DNA from: Antrodiella citrinella
Lineage: Eukaryota > Basidiomycota > Agaricomycetes > Polyporales > Steccherinaceae
Assembly: GCA_004802725.1 (NCBI GenBank)
Contig: SGPM01000156.1
Span: forward strand, 202-61,588
Direction of reading: 5' to 3'
DNA: 61,387 nucleotides
In this document: piece by piece, positions 43,520 through 55,700 of the stretch
Numbering within the stretch: position 1 is the first letter of the stretch
How the letters are laid out: each line of letters opens with the position of its first letter
The notes under the pieces: model-generated
What the model saw: the letters and a program-made list of their open reading frames with translations, nothing else
Database searches by the model: none
What the model was told of the DNA's origin: nothing
Translations under genes and position numbers: made by a program

Positions 43520-46500
43520 TTATACATTAACGTCTACCAAAGAGATCACACTGCCCGTACCACTCAATTGTGGGGGAGCAGGAGGAGAAAGGTTGAATCC
43601 TGTGTTCGTCATCGTATCATCAGTCATAGGTGAAGATGGAGATTGCGGAGAGCGATCGAGATCCTGCTCATGCTGATCGTCCACCTCGTGCACTTGAACT
43701 AATGGACGTGTGCCATTTTGGTGAGAGGAATAGAGGTCGTCGTCGTCAGAAATGACGGGCCCATGATCGTCGTCGTCGGAAAGCGGATAATCAGGCTGGA
43801 TATCGCGGTCGAAAGACGTTTCTGCGAAGCTGCCCCCTTTCTCTCCAAGTTTTCCAACATGCCCATTGCGGATGTCCATGAAGGAAGGCACGTTATGAGG
43901 CGACTTTAAGATCGCCTCAACCTCGAGCTTTTCCTTGTCAGGTGTGGATACCCGCTTGGAACCTCTCCGAGGCGGTGGCGAAAGCGAAGTCATGACACCC
44001 ACCGGGCTCTCGAATGCATCTTCCAGCGCCGCAAGCATCTCCGGAGGGGGCGGTTGGCCACTCGGACGCAACGGCAGACCTCGCGGAGGCTCATTGAGCA
44101 TCACGGGCGTAGATGGGGAAGACAAAGATAGGAAGTTCGGATCGTTCTGCAAGGTGGTGATAGGCTCCCCAATAGGTGTCTGTGGGATAGTTGGATCGGT
44201 ATAAAAGGATGCGGGAATCACGGGCGGGGTAGGCTCGTCGGTATCGGATGATTCGGAATCGACTGCGAGAATGGTTGGTGGTGTGGGGGTACGGGACAGA
44301 GAAGGTCCGGGAGCGCTGAGAATACGGAGACGACGTTTTGAAGGACATGGAGGTGCGCTGTGATGAGGAAGGAGTCGAAGTTGGGGAAGCAGTTGTAGCA
44401 GCGGTGAGTGGAGGAGTAGGAGGTAGAGGACCGATAGGCGGAGGATAAGGTGACTCAAGAGGTGTGGGTGATGCTGGAATAGGGTACAATGAAGAGGGCA
44501 AGCCAGGACTGCTGTTAGCACTATTGCTTTTCCGATGAGTTGGTCTAAAGCCGGGCTCGTCTGGTCTAGGAGGGAGCGCGGACAAAGGTGGATGTGTGGG
44601 AGGGGACAACGAGAACCTGTGGGACGCTCGCTGAGACAGGATGTCACGGAATGTGCCCTTAGAAGCTGGCGCGGACATGGAGGTTCTGTTGGATGGCGGG
44701 GTCACTGGCACCTCTTCCGACTGACTCGGTGTGGGGGGCAGCGCCGACAAGGGCGCAGGACGTTGCGGAGGAGGCATGGAGGTCCGATGCGAGGAAAGTG
44801 GTCGGTGCGAAAACATGCCCGGAGAACGCGATGGATTCGCACTTGCAGTAGTACTAAAACTCTGCATAGACGATCCGGAAGCGCGTTTGGGTGACAGAGG
44901 CCTCAAGTCAAGCACCAAACTCTGAGGACTAGATGCGTCAGATGAGGTAGGACTTGACGGTTGCTCAGCCGCATACGGATGCCTTGAACCAGCAGTCGAT
45001 GGCCTCGGCGGACCACCCAACGGCGAGCCATTCAAAGTGATGTTACCATGCCCATTCCGCAGCGACTTTCTCCTCGAAACCTCCGGCGAACTGCCCTGGT
45101 CCACGGACCCCGAATGCGAAGTGAACGAGGAAGTCGCTGATGACCACGATGTCCTCTTCCTTCCAAGCCCATTGTTGTTAGGCGTAGAAGGTGCACTGGG
45201 GGTCATCGCACCCGTCATACTGACGTTCATCTGCCTCACACCAAGGCTCTCCGCCGTGCTCCCATTCGCGTGTGCGTAAGGATAAGGCGGTGGGATGATG
45301 TCTTGGGCGACCCTGCTCGGTGTCCCCGACGAGGTCCAAGCACGTCTTCGAGGTGGAGGTTGCAGGGAAGGTGACCCAAACGCACGGAGGGTACTGTCAC
45401 TGTCCTTCATGTTCAGCGCTGACACTCTGCCAGGCTCAAGTCCACCGTTAGTATGCGAGGGGTAGGGGTCGTTCGGCGACAGAGAGAGCTCAGCGAGTTC
45501 AGCCAACTGCTGCCGGTCATGATCGGGAAGGATCTTCCGGTCCAGCATGTGGGGCGCAAGTGACTGAAGTTCCAACTTCGGTGTGGTCAATCGAGATCCA
45601 GACGGCGACGCCTGAGACGCAGCACCTCCTGGACTGGCGATGGTGTTAGAGAACACAGACGACGTTGGCGAGAACTGGCCCTCGCTCGAGGCACTAGGGG
45701 AGCGCATCATCAACAGGCTAGTCCCGATGGCGCCGAACGAATCATCCTGCGGTTGCTGCTCGTCGCTCTCAAGTCTGCCGCTGATTGAGCCAGAAACAGA
45801 GGCTACCGATGGTGATCGAGGCCGATTTGAGAACAGGCCCCTCAGTGCAGTGACAGCGTTGTGCTGACGAGTCGAAGGCGTCGGTGAGGCTGCGTTGCTG
45901 CGCGAGTTTGAATGCGAGCGGGACAGAGTAGATGGTGGCGAGAGGCTGCGACTGTCAACAGGGCTGTTGCTCTCGAAAGGGTTGGTGAAAGTCGATTGCT
46001 GAGGTGTCACAGGACTCTGTACTCGGGGAGTGAGACTGACGTTACTTCCCGCCGAGTCTGGCATGTTGGGCAAAAGACCTTGTGCCCGCATCGATAGCAT
46101 GACATCCAGGTCGCCCCTCGGTTCAACACCACCACTACGCGATACCGTTCCCAACCCTGCTCGTACCGATCTGACACGCAAAACGTTCAGCAACATGCTC
46201 TATATGCACATGAAGTCGACTCACCTCTGACTGAGAACGACTCCCTTAATGCCTTCAATCCACTTCTGCGCCTCCATCTGGTCCAAGATCTGCAAGCACC
46301 ACATCGTCCTGCCTCCTTCCTCCGAGTTCAACTCCTTCTTCATCGCACCAACGTCGACACCACCGACTTTGACAACGTTCCTCTTTCCTCCCACTTCATC
46401 GTCTGTCAGATATACCACGCTGTCGTCGTTGATCTCCAGTCGTTCGATTTCCCGTTCCTCCGGACCGACACCTTTAAATAGGTGCAAGTAAGAGACAGCA

Positions 46501-48526
46501 GGGCCTGAACTGGGTCGCAGAGCGGAGGTAGACGAAGTCACGTTGGACGTTGACGACGATGAGAAGGCATACGAAGATCCTGATGGGCGTGGCGATGATC
46601 CAGGAGACCCTGCCGCGGGCGATGTCAGTACAATGAGTCGTGTCTTCCATTGCTTCGCGAGAGCGAACATGAGCAGGGAAGGCGGAGGATAATACTTGAA
46701 GAATGTGGCCTGATGCTGAATGAATGGCTTGATCATAGCTTGCGAAGCAGGAAATGGGGGAATGTTCTGAACGGGACCGGGCGTCGTCGAGTTCGATCGC
46801 GAGAACTGAGGTGTGACATAAGCAGGATGGTAAATGTGACTTTGGGAATGGGAATGTGAGTGATGTGAGCGCGCGACCGAGCTGGAACGTGTGCGATTCT
46901 GAAGAGTGAACGGAATGACGGCCGAAGAGTTGGCCGAAGCTGGGTGGAAAGGTTCTCTGAGAGCGGGAGCAGGTTGCGCCTGAGATGGTGGTGGTGGTGG
47001 TAACGGAGAGAGCAGTGGTGCAGGAATGGGAACTGATACACTAGTGAAACCCGTTATATCGCTTTCTGGCGGTCTATCTTCGTCCTCGTCCTCATCCTCA
47101 TCCTCACTGCTCAGACCCAGTCGGCTGCTTCTGCCCGTTCGATCCCTCTCGTGGTCGACAACCATAGCGTCCTCTCCGCTCTGCAACCTGGATAGTTTAT
47201 CCTCCAGGAGTACAGGCCCTAAGCCTAGACTCTGTGCTGCGACCTCTCTCAGCCTCTCTCGCTCCTCATCTTCATGTTCGCGCAACCTTGCGTTCGACGA
47301 TGAGCTAATCTCGATAACCTCGGAGAGTACGATGGGCGCTGAAGGCATTGCCCCTAGTCCAACGGGGCGTTTCTTCCTTGCGAAAGACGAGGATATAGAG
47401 GTCAGCGCATCTGAAGCAGCAACTAGGATACTGCCACGTCGCTTCGAATGGCTCGACGACGAGGCCGATACCTGGGACACTGGCCCAGGTTGGACCACTC
47501 GTTGCGGCGAGTGCATTTCTACTCTCGATCGGGACAAGTTGTGGAGACCAGCGGGTGAATCGTACGTGACGAACGATGAAGCACTAGGGTAAGCAGCAAA
47601 GGGATCGACGTCGACAACTAGAAGATGGTGATAAATGATAAAGTCAGTTGATTCTTTTGGACACGAGCATTGTAGTGTGGCAGGGAAAGCGGGGAAAGGC
47701 AGGGATGGAGGCGCCGCCCAGACCCATAATGAAGGCAGAGTCGGACCGCCCATCCCACAAGTTTCCGTAGGCGCTCACACCGATCGCGTTCACCAAAAAG
47801 TGGCAATGGCGGACACCCAAACACCGAACGGCAACGGAAATGCCGTTCGTCGGGGAGAACAATTTACGGCGGTGGAGCTGGAACGCGCACCGCCCAAGAA
47901 GCAAATTCTCCAATGGCCACGCATGCGCCGCCAACACGGGGGAATGCTAGTGTAAAGGTAGAACGTACCTGACGCCAGAGAACTCGAGGCAACACTGGTC
48001 ACAGAATCTTCAAGCGGGGCAGAGGGGACGCGAACAGCACGACCGTCACTGCTTCGTGGGCGCTGTGGCAAGGAGGTTGTACGATTCCTGCGTAGACCAA
48101 CGGCGATTATATCGGGGAGTCTGCTAGTCCGTTTCGCGTGTGGGTTGGGCTTCTCATTTCCGTTCGAGTTTGTCAACGGTGCAGCTTGCCGCGCATGTGA
48201 ATCATGGAGGATAGAGAAGCGTGATGTCTTCCCGACAGCGCCAGTACGAGGATCTGGGGGAGAGGTCGTTCTGAAGTAGGGCATACCAGCATAAGGTAGG
48301 TGGCGTGACCGCTGTGGGGGACCGAGGGGACACAAGGAGTCAGAGCCGCGGGGGAAAGGAGAACAAGGACAGCGTCAAGAGCATGTGTGAAAGGGAGAGA
48401 TGAAGACGGTAAGGACGGGGGAGATGAGCGTCTTCGTGAGAGTGAGAAGATGATGACACTTACCGTCAACGCGGGCTGTTGCGGGGGCTGTTGCTGCTGG
48501 CCATAAAACGTGGTCCCCGTGGACAT
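43520..48526 (-). CDS. Large disordered protein with PH-like domain (one apparent frameshift)
   Basis: Four exons (48464-48526, 47969-48311, 46225-47617, 43520-46170) sum to 4450 nt, one more than a multiple of three. The extra base maps to a run of four T (A on the coding strand) at 44336-44339: before it the frame reads SSSQRTSMSFK, after it, one base over, RRLRILSAPGPSLSRTPTPP. Removing one A gives a continuous protein of about 1,482 residues. I read this as a sequencing error or a real frameshift, not an intron. The only ordered part is a PH-like region at residues about 440-600: QATFFKYYPPPSLLMFALAK, KQWKTRLIVLTSP, YLHLFKGVGPEEREIERLEI and MWCLQILDQMEAQKWIEGIK, the last resembling the PH C-terminal helix. 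The rest is Ser/Pro-rich, with an EDEDEDED run near residue 313. Function unknown; lipid binding at membranes is inferred. The second intron (351 nt) is unusually long. Confidence 0.75.
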
Positions 48527-49483
48527 CGAGCGGTGGTGCCGACGCCGTTGTCGCCGTTGTGGTCGTCGGGAACGAAGAGGGAAAGAGCGTATCCAGACGC
48601 GTCCGGAGGCGACAACAACGGGAACATCCAAAACAGGTTTAGCTTCTGCCGCGCCGATCACTCAATTGCTTTGCTGCTTACTCCGTCAGTGATTTACCAA
48701 TACAACTACCCTGTGGCACCCATACAATTCTTCTTGCCGTTTCTTACCATTTTGTTATGCATTGTACTCTCAATCGGGATCTGCTCTCGGTGCCTTCGTC
48801 CCATGCGCAAAACACAAGGATACGACAAATATTCTGCGCTCTTCGCATCTCAATCTGATGCTTATGTGACATGTACATATGCCACTGGCACAGAAGTATC
48901 ATTCGAATGTCTGATTCTTCCGATTGCCTACATCCCTAGTCCCTCTAGACGAAGCAGCCGAGTCCAATGCTTATCAACTCTCCGTCATTCCTAAGTAGAG
49001 AGGGCTTCCATGCGATAACCACAGCCATACGCCATGCTTTGCATCCCGTTTTGCGCGACTTGAGTCCTACAATGTCTGTGAGTCTCTGAATCGCAAAGCT
49101 CTTCTTCATACAATAACCACGTCCGAAGGCGCCTTCGTTTGTTGTAAGCAAGGAGAGTGCCGACCATACACACGTACCAAGGTCATTTCCAATCGATACA
49201 TATAGAATCACCGCCACCAGCTCGGAGGCACATCCGCATGTAGCAATAAAGTGGCGAGAAATTGGAAAGTCTTTCCGCGAGCATGGTCCTCCGGTCCACA
49301 ATTTGGCCAAAGAGTGCGATACATAGGTCGTCGTCCACCTTGGATCGCTCTCCGTTGTCCTAGACTTTGCGATGCTCATCGAGTGAGTACAGGGGATCAA
49401 AGCGATGACCGAGGATCAATGTATAGACCTTCCATTCTATTCACGAGGCTCGTGAACGCCGATATGCTGCATCGTCATTGAAC

Positions 49484-49963
49484 TCAGGTCCAATCGCAGT
49501 AGCACGGTAACGCCGAAGCATGCTCACCTTGCTTGGTGTCCTGGCAATGAACAACGCTCGCCAGTGTGCGAGACTGTGCGTCGGAATCTAGCGGTACGGG
49601 AACTACGATTGGTAGAGGAGGTTCACGCGTCATCGTCTGTTTCGGCATCTTGAAAGACATACTCCGAGTCCGGGTTCCTGGAATGTCGGGTTCTTCTTGC
49701 GCCACAACTGAAATCAGACGTCTGTTCATTGCCAGAGAAGTCGTTGTGTTCTGCAAGCACGTGTGGGTATGTGAGGAGGAGGAGGAGTTGCAGAGTGATT
49801 CAACGAAACCGATACTTAACTGGTAGTATGGGCGCTGGGTTAGAGAATCGGCGAATTGAACCCTACGCTGCCTTACGCCATCCCAGTATACATACCTGCG
49901 ATTACGATTCAAGACTTCTATCAAGGGGTACATCAGGAAAAACATAGATGTCAAATTATACAA
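49484..49963 (-). CDS. Doubtful hypothetical ORF
   Basis: An open frame of 159 codons on the minus strand with natural-looking pieces such as MSFKMPKQTMTREPPLPIVV and SLAMNRRLISVVAQEEPDIP. A good GTGAGC donor follows TLASVVHCQDTKQ near 49532, and a GCAG acceptor precedes NTTTSLAMNRR near 49757, so this may be an internal exon of a spliced gene. I found no flanking exons that I recognise. It could be chance. Confidence 0.25.
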   Translation of the reverse strand: MYNLTSMFFLMYPLIEVLNRNRRYVYWDGVRQRRVQFADSLTQRPYYQLSIGFVESLCNSSSSSHTHTCLQNTTTSLAMNRRLISVVAQEEPDIPGTRTRSMSFKMPKQTMTREPPLPIVVPVPLDSDAQSRTLASVVHCQDTKQGEHASALPCYCDWT

Positions 49964-50776
49964 GAACGGTAGAATTAGCTGTAATTGTACAGGATTAGAG
50001 CCGTTAGAGCTGTTACGCCACTCTTGCAGGATTATACAAGGTCACCTAATAGTATTCTGATTAGATGTAGAAGTATACAGGTTTACACCTGAATCGACCT
50101 AATCAGGATCTCTCTACGAGATAGCACGATTATGCCATGATTTGATAGCATTTATACTACAATTATGTGTGGCACAATGAAGGTATCATGCAGATATAAC
50201 GTTGATAAAATATATGGATTCAGGATGAGGCTCGAGATTATGTACATGTGTGACTACACTAGTACTACTACGACAACTCTCATAGAAACATATTGGCCAG
50301 CAATTTTGTAACCACTACTCCGAACAGAGATTACTGCCCGACATGGTACACTTGTTGCGAAACTCACCTTGCACCAGACTTCCCACCCTCACAAATTGAC
50401 GGTCCTCCAGATATGCTCTCACGGCACCATATCAAAGCCGTGACGTGGAGCAGCACAACCTCGAGGCTCGAGTCCACGGAACGAGGTCAATGTTGAAGGG
50501 CAGAGGGAGGAAGGTGGGGGCGCTGACGGCGGTAGCACAAGCAAATGTGCTGTTCAGGAGGTCCTGTGGAGAAGAGTGAGAATCGACGAGAATGTATCTG
50601 AAGTATGGACAGTACCTTATATGTTGCTCGATGAGGCGTGATATCCGACGGGATGAAGCGGTCGTAGCTATCATCTAGTATACCAATGCAGATAGATAAT
50701 GCATAGAGGCGGGGTGAGGTGGTGATAGAGAAGCAGAAAGGAATGCGAGGAACGTACCGTCACACATGCCCTAGGA

Positions 50777-50855
50777 CGAATCCGAAATCCAAGAGCTCGC
50801 CTCCGCCCATGCCACCGCTTGAACGAATCTGAAATACAAGAACTCGCCGCCACCT
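50777..50855. repeat. Two-copy direct repeat, 32 bp, period 47
   Basis: The copies at 50777-50808 and 50824-50855 share about 26 of 32 bases (consensus CGAATCYGAAATMCAAGARC then TCGCCKCC). The spacing suggests a small local duplication. It lies inside a hydrophobic minus-strand open frame. Confidence 0.6.
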
Positions 50856-52001
50856 GCTGAGGCTGATGCAGCCACGTGAATAGGAAAGGAGAAGAAAACG
50901 TACCTAGCAACTTGGAATGCCGCAACACGAGCAACACCTCCGATTGATAGTATGCGAATGACTCGGAGGCTGAGGGCCTTTTGATAGACTGGGGACGGGT
51001 GTGCTAGAAATGCTAACATGGAGGAGGATAATGTTGCAAGTGTGAGCAGAAATTTTACAGATATGCAAAGGAGAAGGATGTTGGGGGGAAGCAAGGAGGA
51101 AGAGATGTGGACGGACACAGAGGGTCCGCTGGCAAGCCTGGAGACGCCGATTGGCCCAAAATCAACAGATGTCAATAAACATCAACATGGATGGCTGCTT
51201 GTCACGATGTTCGTCTTTTCTTTTTCTATCTCTTTCTCTGCATCGTAAGTAGTACCTCTCTCATTATCTCATAAACTGAAAATCTGGTAAACCAGGTGGT
51301 GTATGTCGCTGCCGTGTGGGTATGAGAGTCGAGTGTTCGACTGACCCACAGGAGTCTGGGAGATATGGGCAGCAGGGTTCCGACTGATAGGTGCGTCACC
51401 AACAGTTTCGTCCACCGTTATGCTTATTGATGTACGGTCAGTCTCCAGATTGCTTCATTTGCCTCGTCGGCGCTGCTCAGCGCAGCCCTCTTACGATCAC
51501 GTCACCTGTTCCTCCACGCCCATTCGTCCGCGCCCATTAAGCGCCCATGTGCGCAACACCATATCCTTTGTGACACAAAAAGTAGTCCGCCAATTTCTTA
51601 GAAAATTTGGATTCAGCATCTCTATACCATTCTCTATCAGGGAAAAATATGCATTTGGCAAAAATTTAAAGACTGTTACTGCAGGTCTGTACAATTTGGG
51701 CTCTAAGAGAAAAAAATGACATCACCGTGAAAAAGAGACAGCTCGAGAAATAAGAAATCAGACGGAGTCAAGAGAACGATTGCCGATACACGGCGGTGGA
51801 GAGCCGAGTCACAAAAAGTCGTCCGAGAAATAAACAGGCGCTCGTTCTGATCGAGGCTCGCACCTGCAGAGGGTAACATTTGAGCTTCATAGCTTCGTAA
51901 TAGACTATTTGGAGTGCATTTGGCGTACCTGGAAGATGAGTTTGAGGCCCGACGTGTTGTGGGCGTACGAGGGCGGCGGAGCTTGGCGCCGCAGGCAAAG
52001 G

Positions 52002-52337
52002 CTGGAGGCCAGCTGCAGCCTGCCAGGCCTGCATAACAGTTGGATGAAATCCGATCGTCGGCAGGCCCTCCGAGTAATCAAGCGCGATCCTTCGGTGGTC
52101 TTGCCGTTTCTGCACGATCTCTTTGACCTCGTCAAAAGCCCGCTGGTGAGTCTCTGTCCAGTGCCACACCTTGTGAGTCGCACCCGTCAGGTTCGTTAAC
52201 ACTCCCATAGGAATGCGAATACCTTCACAGTCAGGTGCAAGAAACCCCACCGCACCCAGAAAGCTGCTCAATAGCCCTTTATTGGTACAGTAGAGGTTTT
52301 CCAGGCGACCATGGCTGTCAACTCCGTGCGGGTCCAT
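52002..52337 (-). mobile_element. Relic of a Ty3/gypsy retrotransposon (RT to RNase H junction)
   Basis: On the minus strand a translated block matches the end of the reverse transcriptase and the connection to RNase H of Ty3/gypsy elements from Agaricomycetes: it begins MDPHGVDSHGRLENLYCTNK, then GLLSSFLGAVGFLAPDCEGI, RIPMGVLTNLTG, THQRAFDEVKEIVQKR and HRRIALDYSEGLPTI. This is the 'FLG.VGFLA...IPM..LT...HQRAFDEVK' pattern. Only about 110 residues are recognisable. Similarity fades on both sides by frame shifts (near 51990 the sequence seems to change frame), no long terminal repeats or integrase were found, and flanking sequence is Cys/Pro/Arg-rich noise. It is a dead fragment, not an active element. 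Confidence 0.75.
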
Positions 52338-52408
52338 CGCGAGGCTGTTTGATAGACTCGGAGAAGGAGTCGCCACCGGTAAGTGTCTGTTGCAAGGAAA
52401 CGTCCTAA

Positions 52409-52760
52409 ATGCTGCACACATGCGAAGCCGGAGGAAACGGGGCGGACGGAACCGGTCTAGTTGGTATCGGCGGAAGCAACGATGAAGGTGTGGACACTGG
52501 CAGGTACAACGACGACGAAGAAGACAACGAGGATGTCGTGCACGTGCCAGGTGATGTTGGAAGCAGCAACGGCGGGGATAACAACAAGGACGGCATAGGT
52601 GTGGACGGGGGGACAGTGGTAGAACCACAACCGAGGGTGAAGCAATCTTGTTCACGTTGTATGGAACGGGGTACGCCCCCGACTTCATCAACGCGCTGCA
52701 CGCGGTCGGCGCAAGGAAGGTGGTCGATCAGGAAAGGTACGGTCGTTGAATTGACACGCA
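52409..52760 (+). other. Possible decayed Cys-rich (binuclear-zinc-like) coding fragment
   Basis: A plus-strand open frame holds an acidic/Gly-rich run (GRYNDDEEDNEDVVHVPGDV), then VKQSCSRCMERGTPPTSSTR and CTRSAQGRWSIRKG. The C-x2-C-x(n)-C layout recalls the CxxC...C modules that Agaricomycete genomes carry beside gag-like or regulator-like sequences, but some expected cysteines are missing. It lies directly next to the gypsy relic and may be part of the same old insertion. Confidence 0.3.
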
Positions 52761-52769
52761 AGGCAGTGC

Positions 52770-55700
52770 GGAGAAAAGGTACGTCGAACGTCCCTCAGCT
52801 TTTTCGCATCTCTAACATTTCGCCGAAGCCACTTCTTGCTCTATTATTACGCGTGTTTGCGTTGCTCGTCATGCTTGAATCTACAAACTTCATTCCATCT
52901 GGATTTGCATGCCCCTCGCTCTTGAAGCGCCTCATCTGCAGAACGATTCGCGGCCTTCCTGGTCTGTAGACTGTTCTACTCATCTTCAGTCTCGTTCCCC
53001 TCTTAGTCGACACCGTCGACAAATCTCCGCCATTCTCTTTTCTTTCCACTCTAATCCTTGCACCTTTCTTCTCACCACGCCCATGCCTCCGCTGACTAAC
53101 CTGCCATGGGCACGTCCCCCGGGCCGCCATGGCCGCCACATCCGACTCACCGTGCTCTGGCTGTGGTGTCAGTGAAAGTAGGACAGGCTGAGCGTGATCG
53201 TTTGTCCCTGTTTGACTGAGCTGTGGTTAATGCCCATACTCCCTGACTATTAGTGAGTGGCCCATACTGATCCTCTATTAGGCTTCGCGTGAGACGTCTT
53301 CTGCGGTTACCAAACCGGTCATCACAAAGGTAAAAGCGTAAGGTGGGACGAAGTTGAATTTATCCTTTCCAGGATGAATTCGCGGCGTGTTCGGGTCCTG
53401 GACATGGTCATGGGTCCAATGCGTTCTCGATGTCCGGGGTAGGTCCTTGTTTGACCAAATGTGGAGGCGCTGTCTGCCTCCTCATTGGTCGTCCATGTCG
53501 CCGAGTCTCCTTTCGGACTCATCATGTCATGTCGGTGAGTCCTGATCTCCGGTGCCTAAGATCTGTGCTAAGTGAAAGGTGCAGCCGTTTCACCGTGCAC
53601 GTTCTCTGGGCAACTGAATACAGTCGACTCCCTAGTAAGCCATACCTCTATCGCCCCATACTCTCTCATATCCCATAGAAAAATGGCCCCACCGACGACC
53701 TCGTTCCCTGCCATAACCTTACCCATAACCCATAGGTCCAGACCCCAAAAGTATGGGTTTTTGGAGGGCATTTGAAGGGCGTCCAGGCTTTCGCGCTCCC
53801 CGAAGTGGCGCAAATTCGGCACTTGTGATGACCAAACCCATCCCTGGCGACACCTCCGTGTCGACTCCCGAGATCATTTGAACGTTTGCGTCTTTTTGCC
53901 ACAGTTTGCGTCACGTCGAGTGCAGCCCGAAGTCACCGTCGTTGACTGTAGCTTGTCACTATTCCAATGGGGCCTGGACCACATCTTACGTCTTTGGGTC
54001 TTACCCGAGATGTCAAATGGTCCTTTCAGATCCTGAATTTTGAAATGCGGGGCTTCGAAACTCCTTTCGAAGCATTCTCACTACCTCCCAAGGCACGATG
54101 CCCGGACATGGTGCGGTCCCGCAGCAACGGTCTTGCTCGGTGGCGGTGGTAAGAATAACTTCGACAGCTTCCTTACAGGGAGAACAAGGCTCTTGGCAGC
54201 TTCTGGGGTATCTGGGACCCTGAGCTACCTTTCCTGGCAGCCTCCAGGCTAACGCGTTGCAGTGCGTTGATGTTGCGCCACGGTGTTTTGCCTGCTGAAT
54301 TTTCCCTGTTAGGCCTAGTCCTGACGCGCCGTGCTGCCAGAGCGGGAATACCGACTGCATTTCCTGGCGGCGCACGGCCTTCGTGCCATTCTGGGGAGAG
54401 GCGGAGAGTATAAAGACTTCCAGCGTCTTCGTACTTTGCGATTTCTCCATCTCATCCCCTCCTGTGCGTTCGCGTCGTCGTCTTGGTCTGGGTGTCCGTT
54501 GTCTGTATACCTACGCTCCTGATGGTGGGATCGTAGGTCATACTGGTGCCGCAGTGGTGCGTCTCTATCTCTTCTCTGTCCGTGTCTTCTTTGGCTGCGC
54601 GTGCTGACTGTCGTGTCGTCCTTGTACAGTGTTGGTCCTGGTTCGCTTGGTACGTCCTTCTCCAACCTTCCCAATCTCCATCCATCTGACTTGCACAGGC
54701 TGTGATCTTGAGCGGTGCGCTGCTGAGCACGCCGGGGCCTTCGCGTGGATGACGGATTCGCCACGACCACCCTGTAGTGTCAGTGGTCGGCGATGGCGTG
54801 TTGACGGAGCTCTTGGGAGGTGAGTATTTGCGGTGCCAGTTCGGTCTTGATGTCTGCTAACACGTCGTCGGTAGGTGTCTCTGCGGTACATCTCTCATGT
54901 CCTCATCCTTGCCAACTCCCTTCCCTGACTGAACCACAGGTTGCGGGGCGGGGCGTTCACTCGTAGTACTGTCGAGTCGTTACGGCAGTACGCTGAACGT
55001 TCAGGTATTCCCGACGTTCTGGCGGGCTGAGTCGGTTCCGGATACCATTGCAGTAAGTCCTACTGCACACCTTTGTTAGTGACACCTTTTACTGACGGAG
55101 AAGTACCTCAGACTAGGTACACTTCTCCCAAGGCGTTGGTACGAGGAGGTTAGGGGTGGCCAACGCGGATGAGATCAACCTCAAGACGGTCGCGCGTCGC
55201 GACAGACATCTTCGCTGATCGTAGGTCTTCGGTGAGTCTTCTTCGGCTGTCCAGTCGTCCAATGGGGCTGATATTCTCTTGCGCGCAGACCCGACTGTCT
55301 TCACCGCCGAGATCGTGATGCTGTAGGGTACGTGAGTAGAGTGGTACCTTCCTTTAGATACCCGAGGCTGCTACTCTTCTTCTTCGTATGCCTTCGTCAC
55401 CATTCCATCGGACGGTCTTCTTGCTTCGGTTTCGGTGTCTGCTAAAATATCCCCACTCCATCATATGCCTATCATCAGTCCTTCCATAAGCCTAGCCTAG
55501 AGTCGCATGCCCTGTTCGTCTTATCATTATTCCAAGTATCTTTCGTATTGAGGTGACAACACGATCCAGCCAGACATATTCAGATACTTGGTGTGCGAAC
55601 GGGTCATCCATGCTGCCTGCGTGAAACTCGGGTATGCAGCGCGCCGGTCCCAATGTTCTCGGGCGAACATCGGAGGGCATCGGATTCTCTACCCCAAAAT

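Larger units (their letters stand above)
48527..51767. other. Gene-poor stretch, start of a decayed island
   Basis: No recognisable protein. The segment 49960-50290 is AT-rich and noticeably unlike the neighbouring coding regions. A minus-strand hydrophobic open frame at 50771-51175 and a tandem repeat inside it are noted separately. The region begins right upstream of the PH-like gene and merges into the area with the gypsy relic, which suggests accumulated, decayed insertions. Confidence 0.45.

Noticed and set aside
44091..44340. Alternative C-terminus of the PH-like protein in the unshifted frame
   Set aside because: The unshifted frame is low-complexity and ends soon, whereas the shifted frame continues for ~270 residues with acidic, serine-rich protein-like sequence.
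48945..49400. 151-codon minus-strand open frame
   Set aside because: No recognisable motif or splice partner; the composition is not clearly coding and it lies in the decayed island.
54013..54770. Overlapping minus-strand frames rich in Arg/Gln that look gag-like
   Set aside because: No zinc knuckle (CX2CX4HX4C) or other gag motif is present; all three frames are open, which suggests biased composition rather than a gene.
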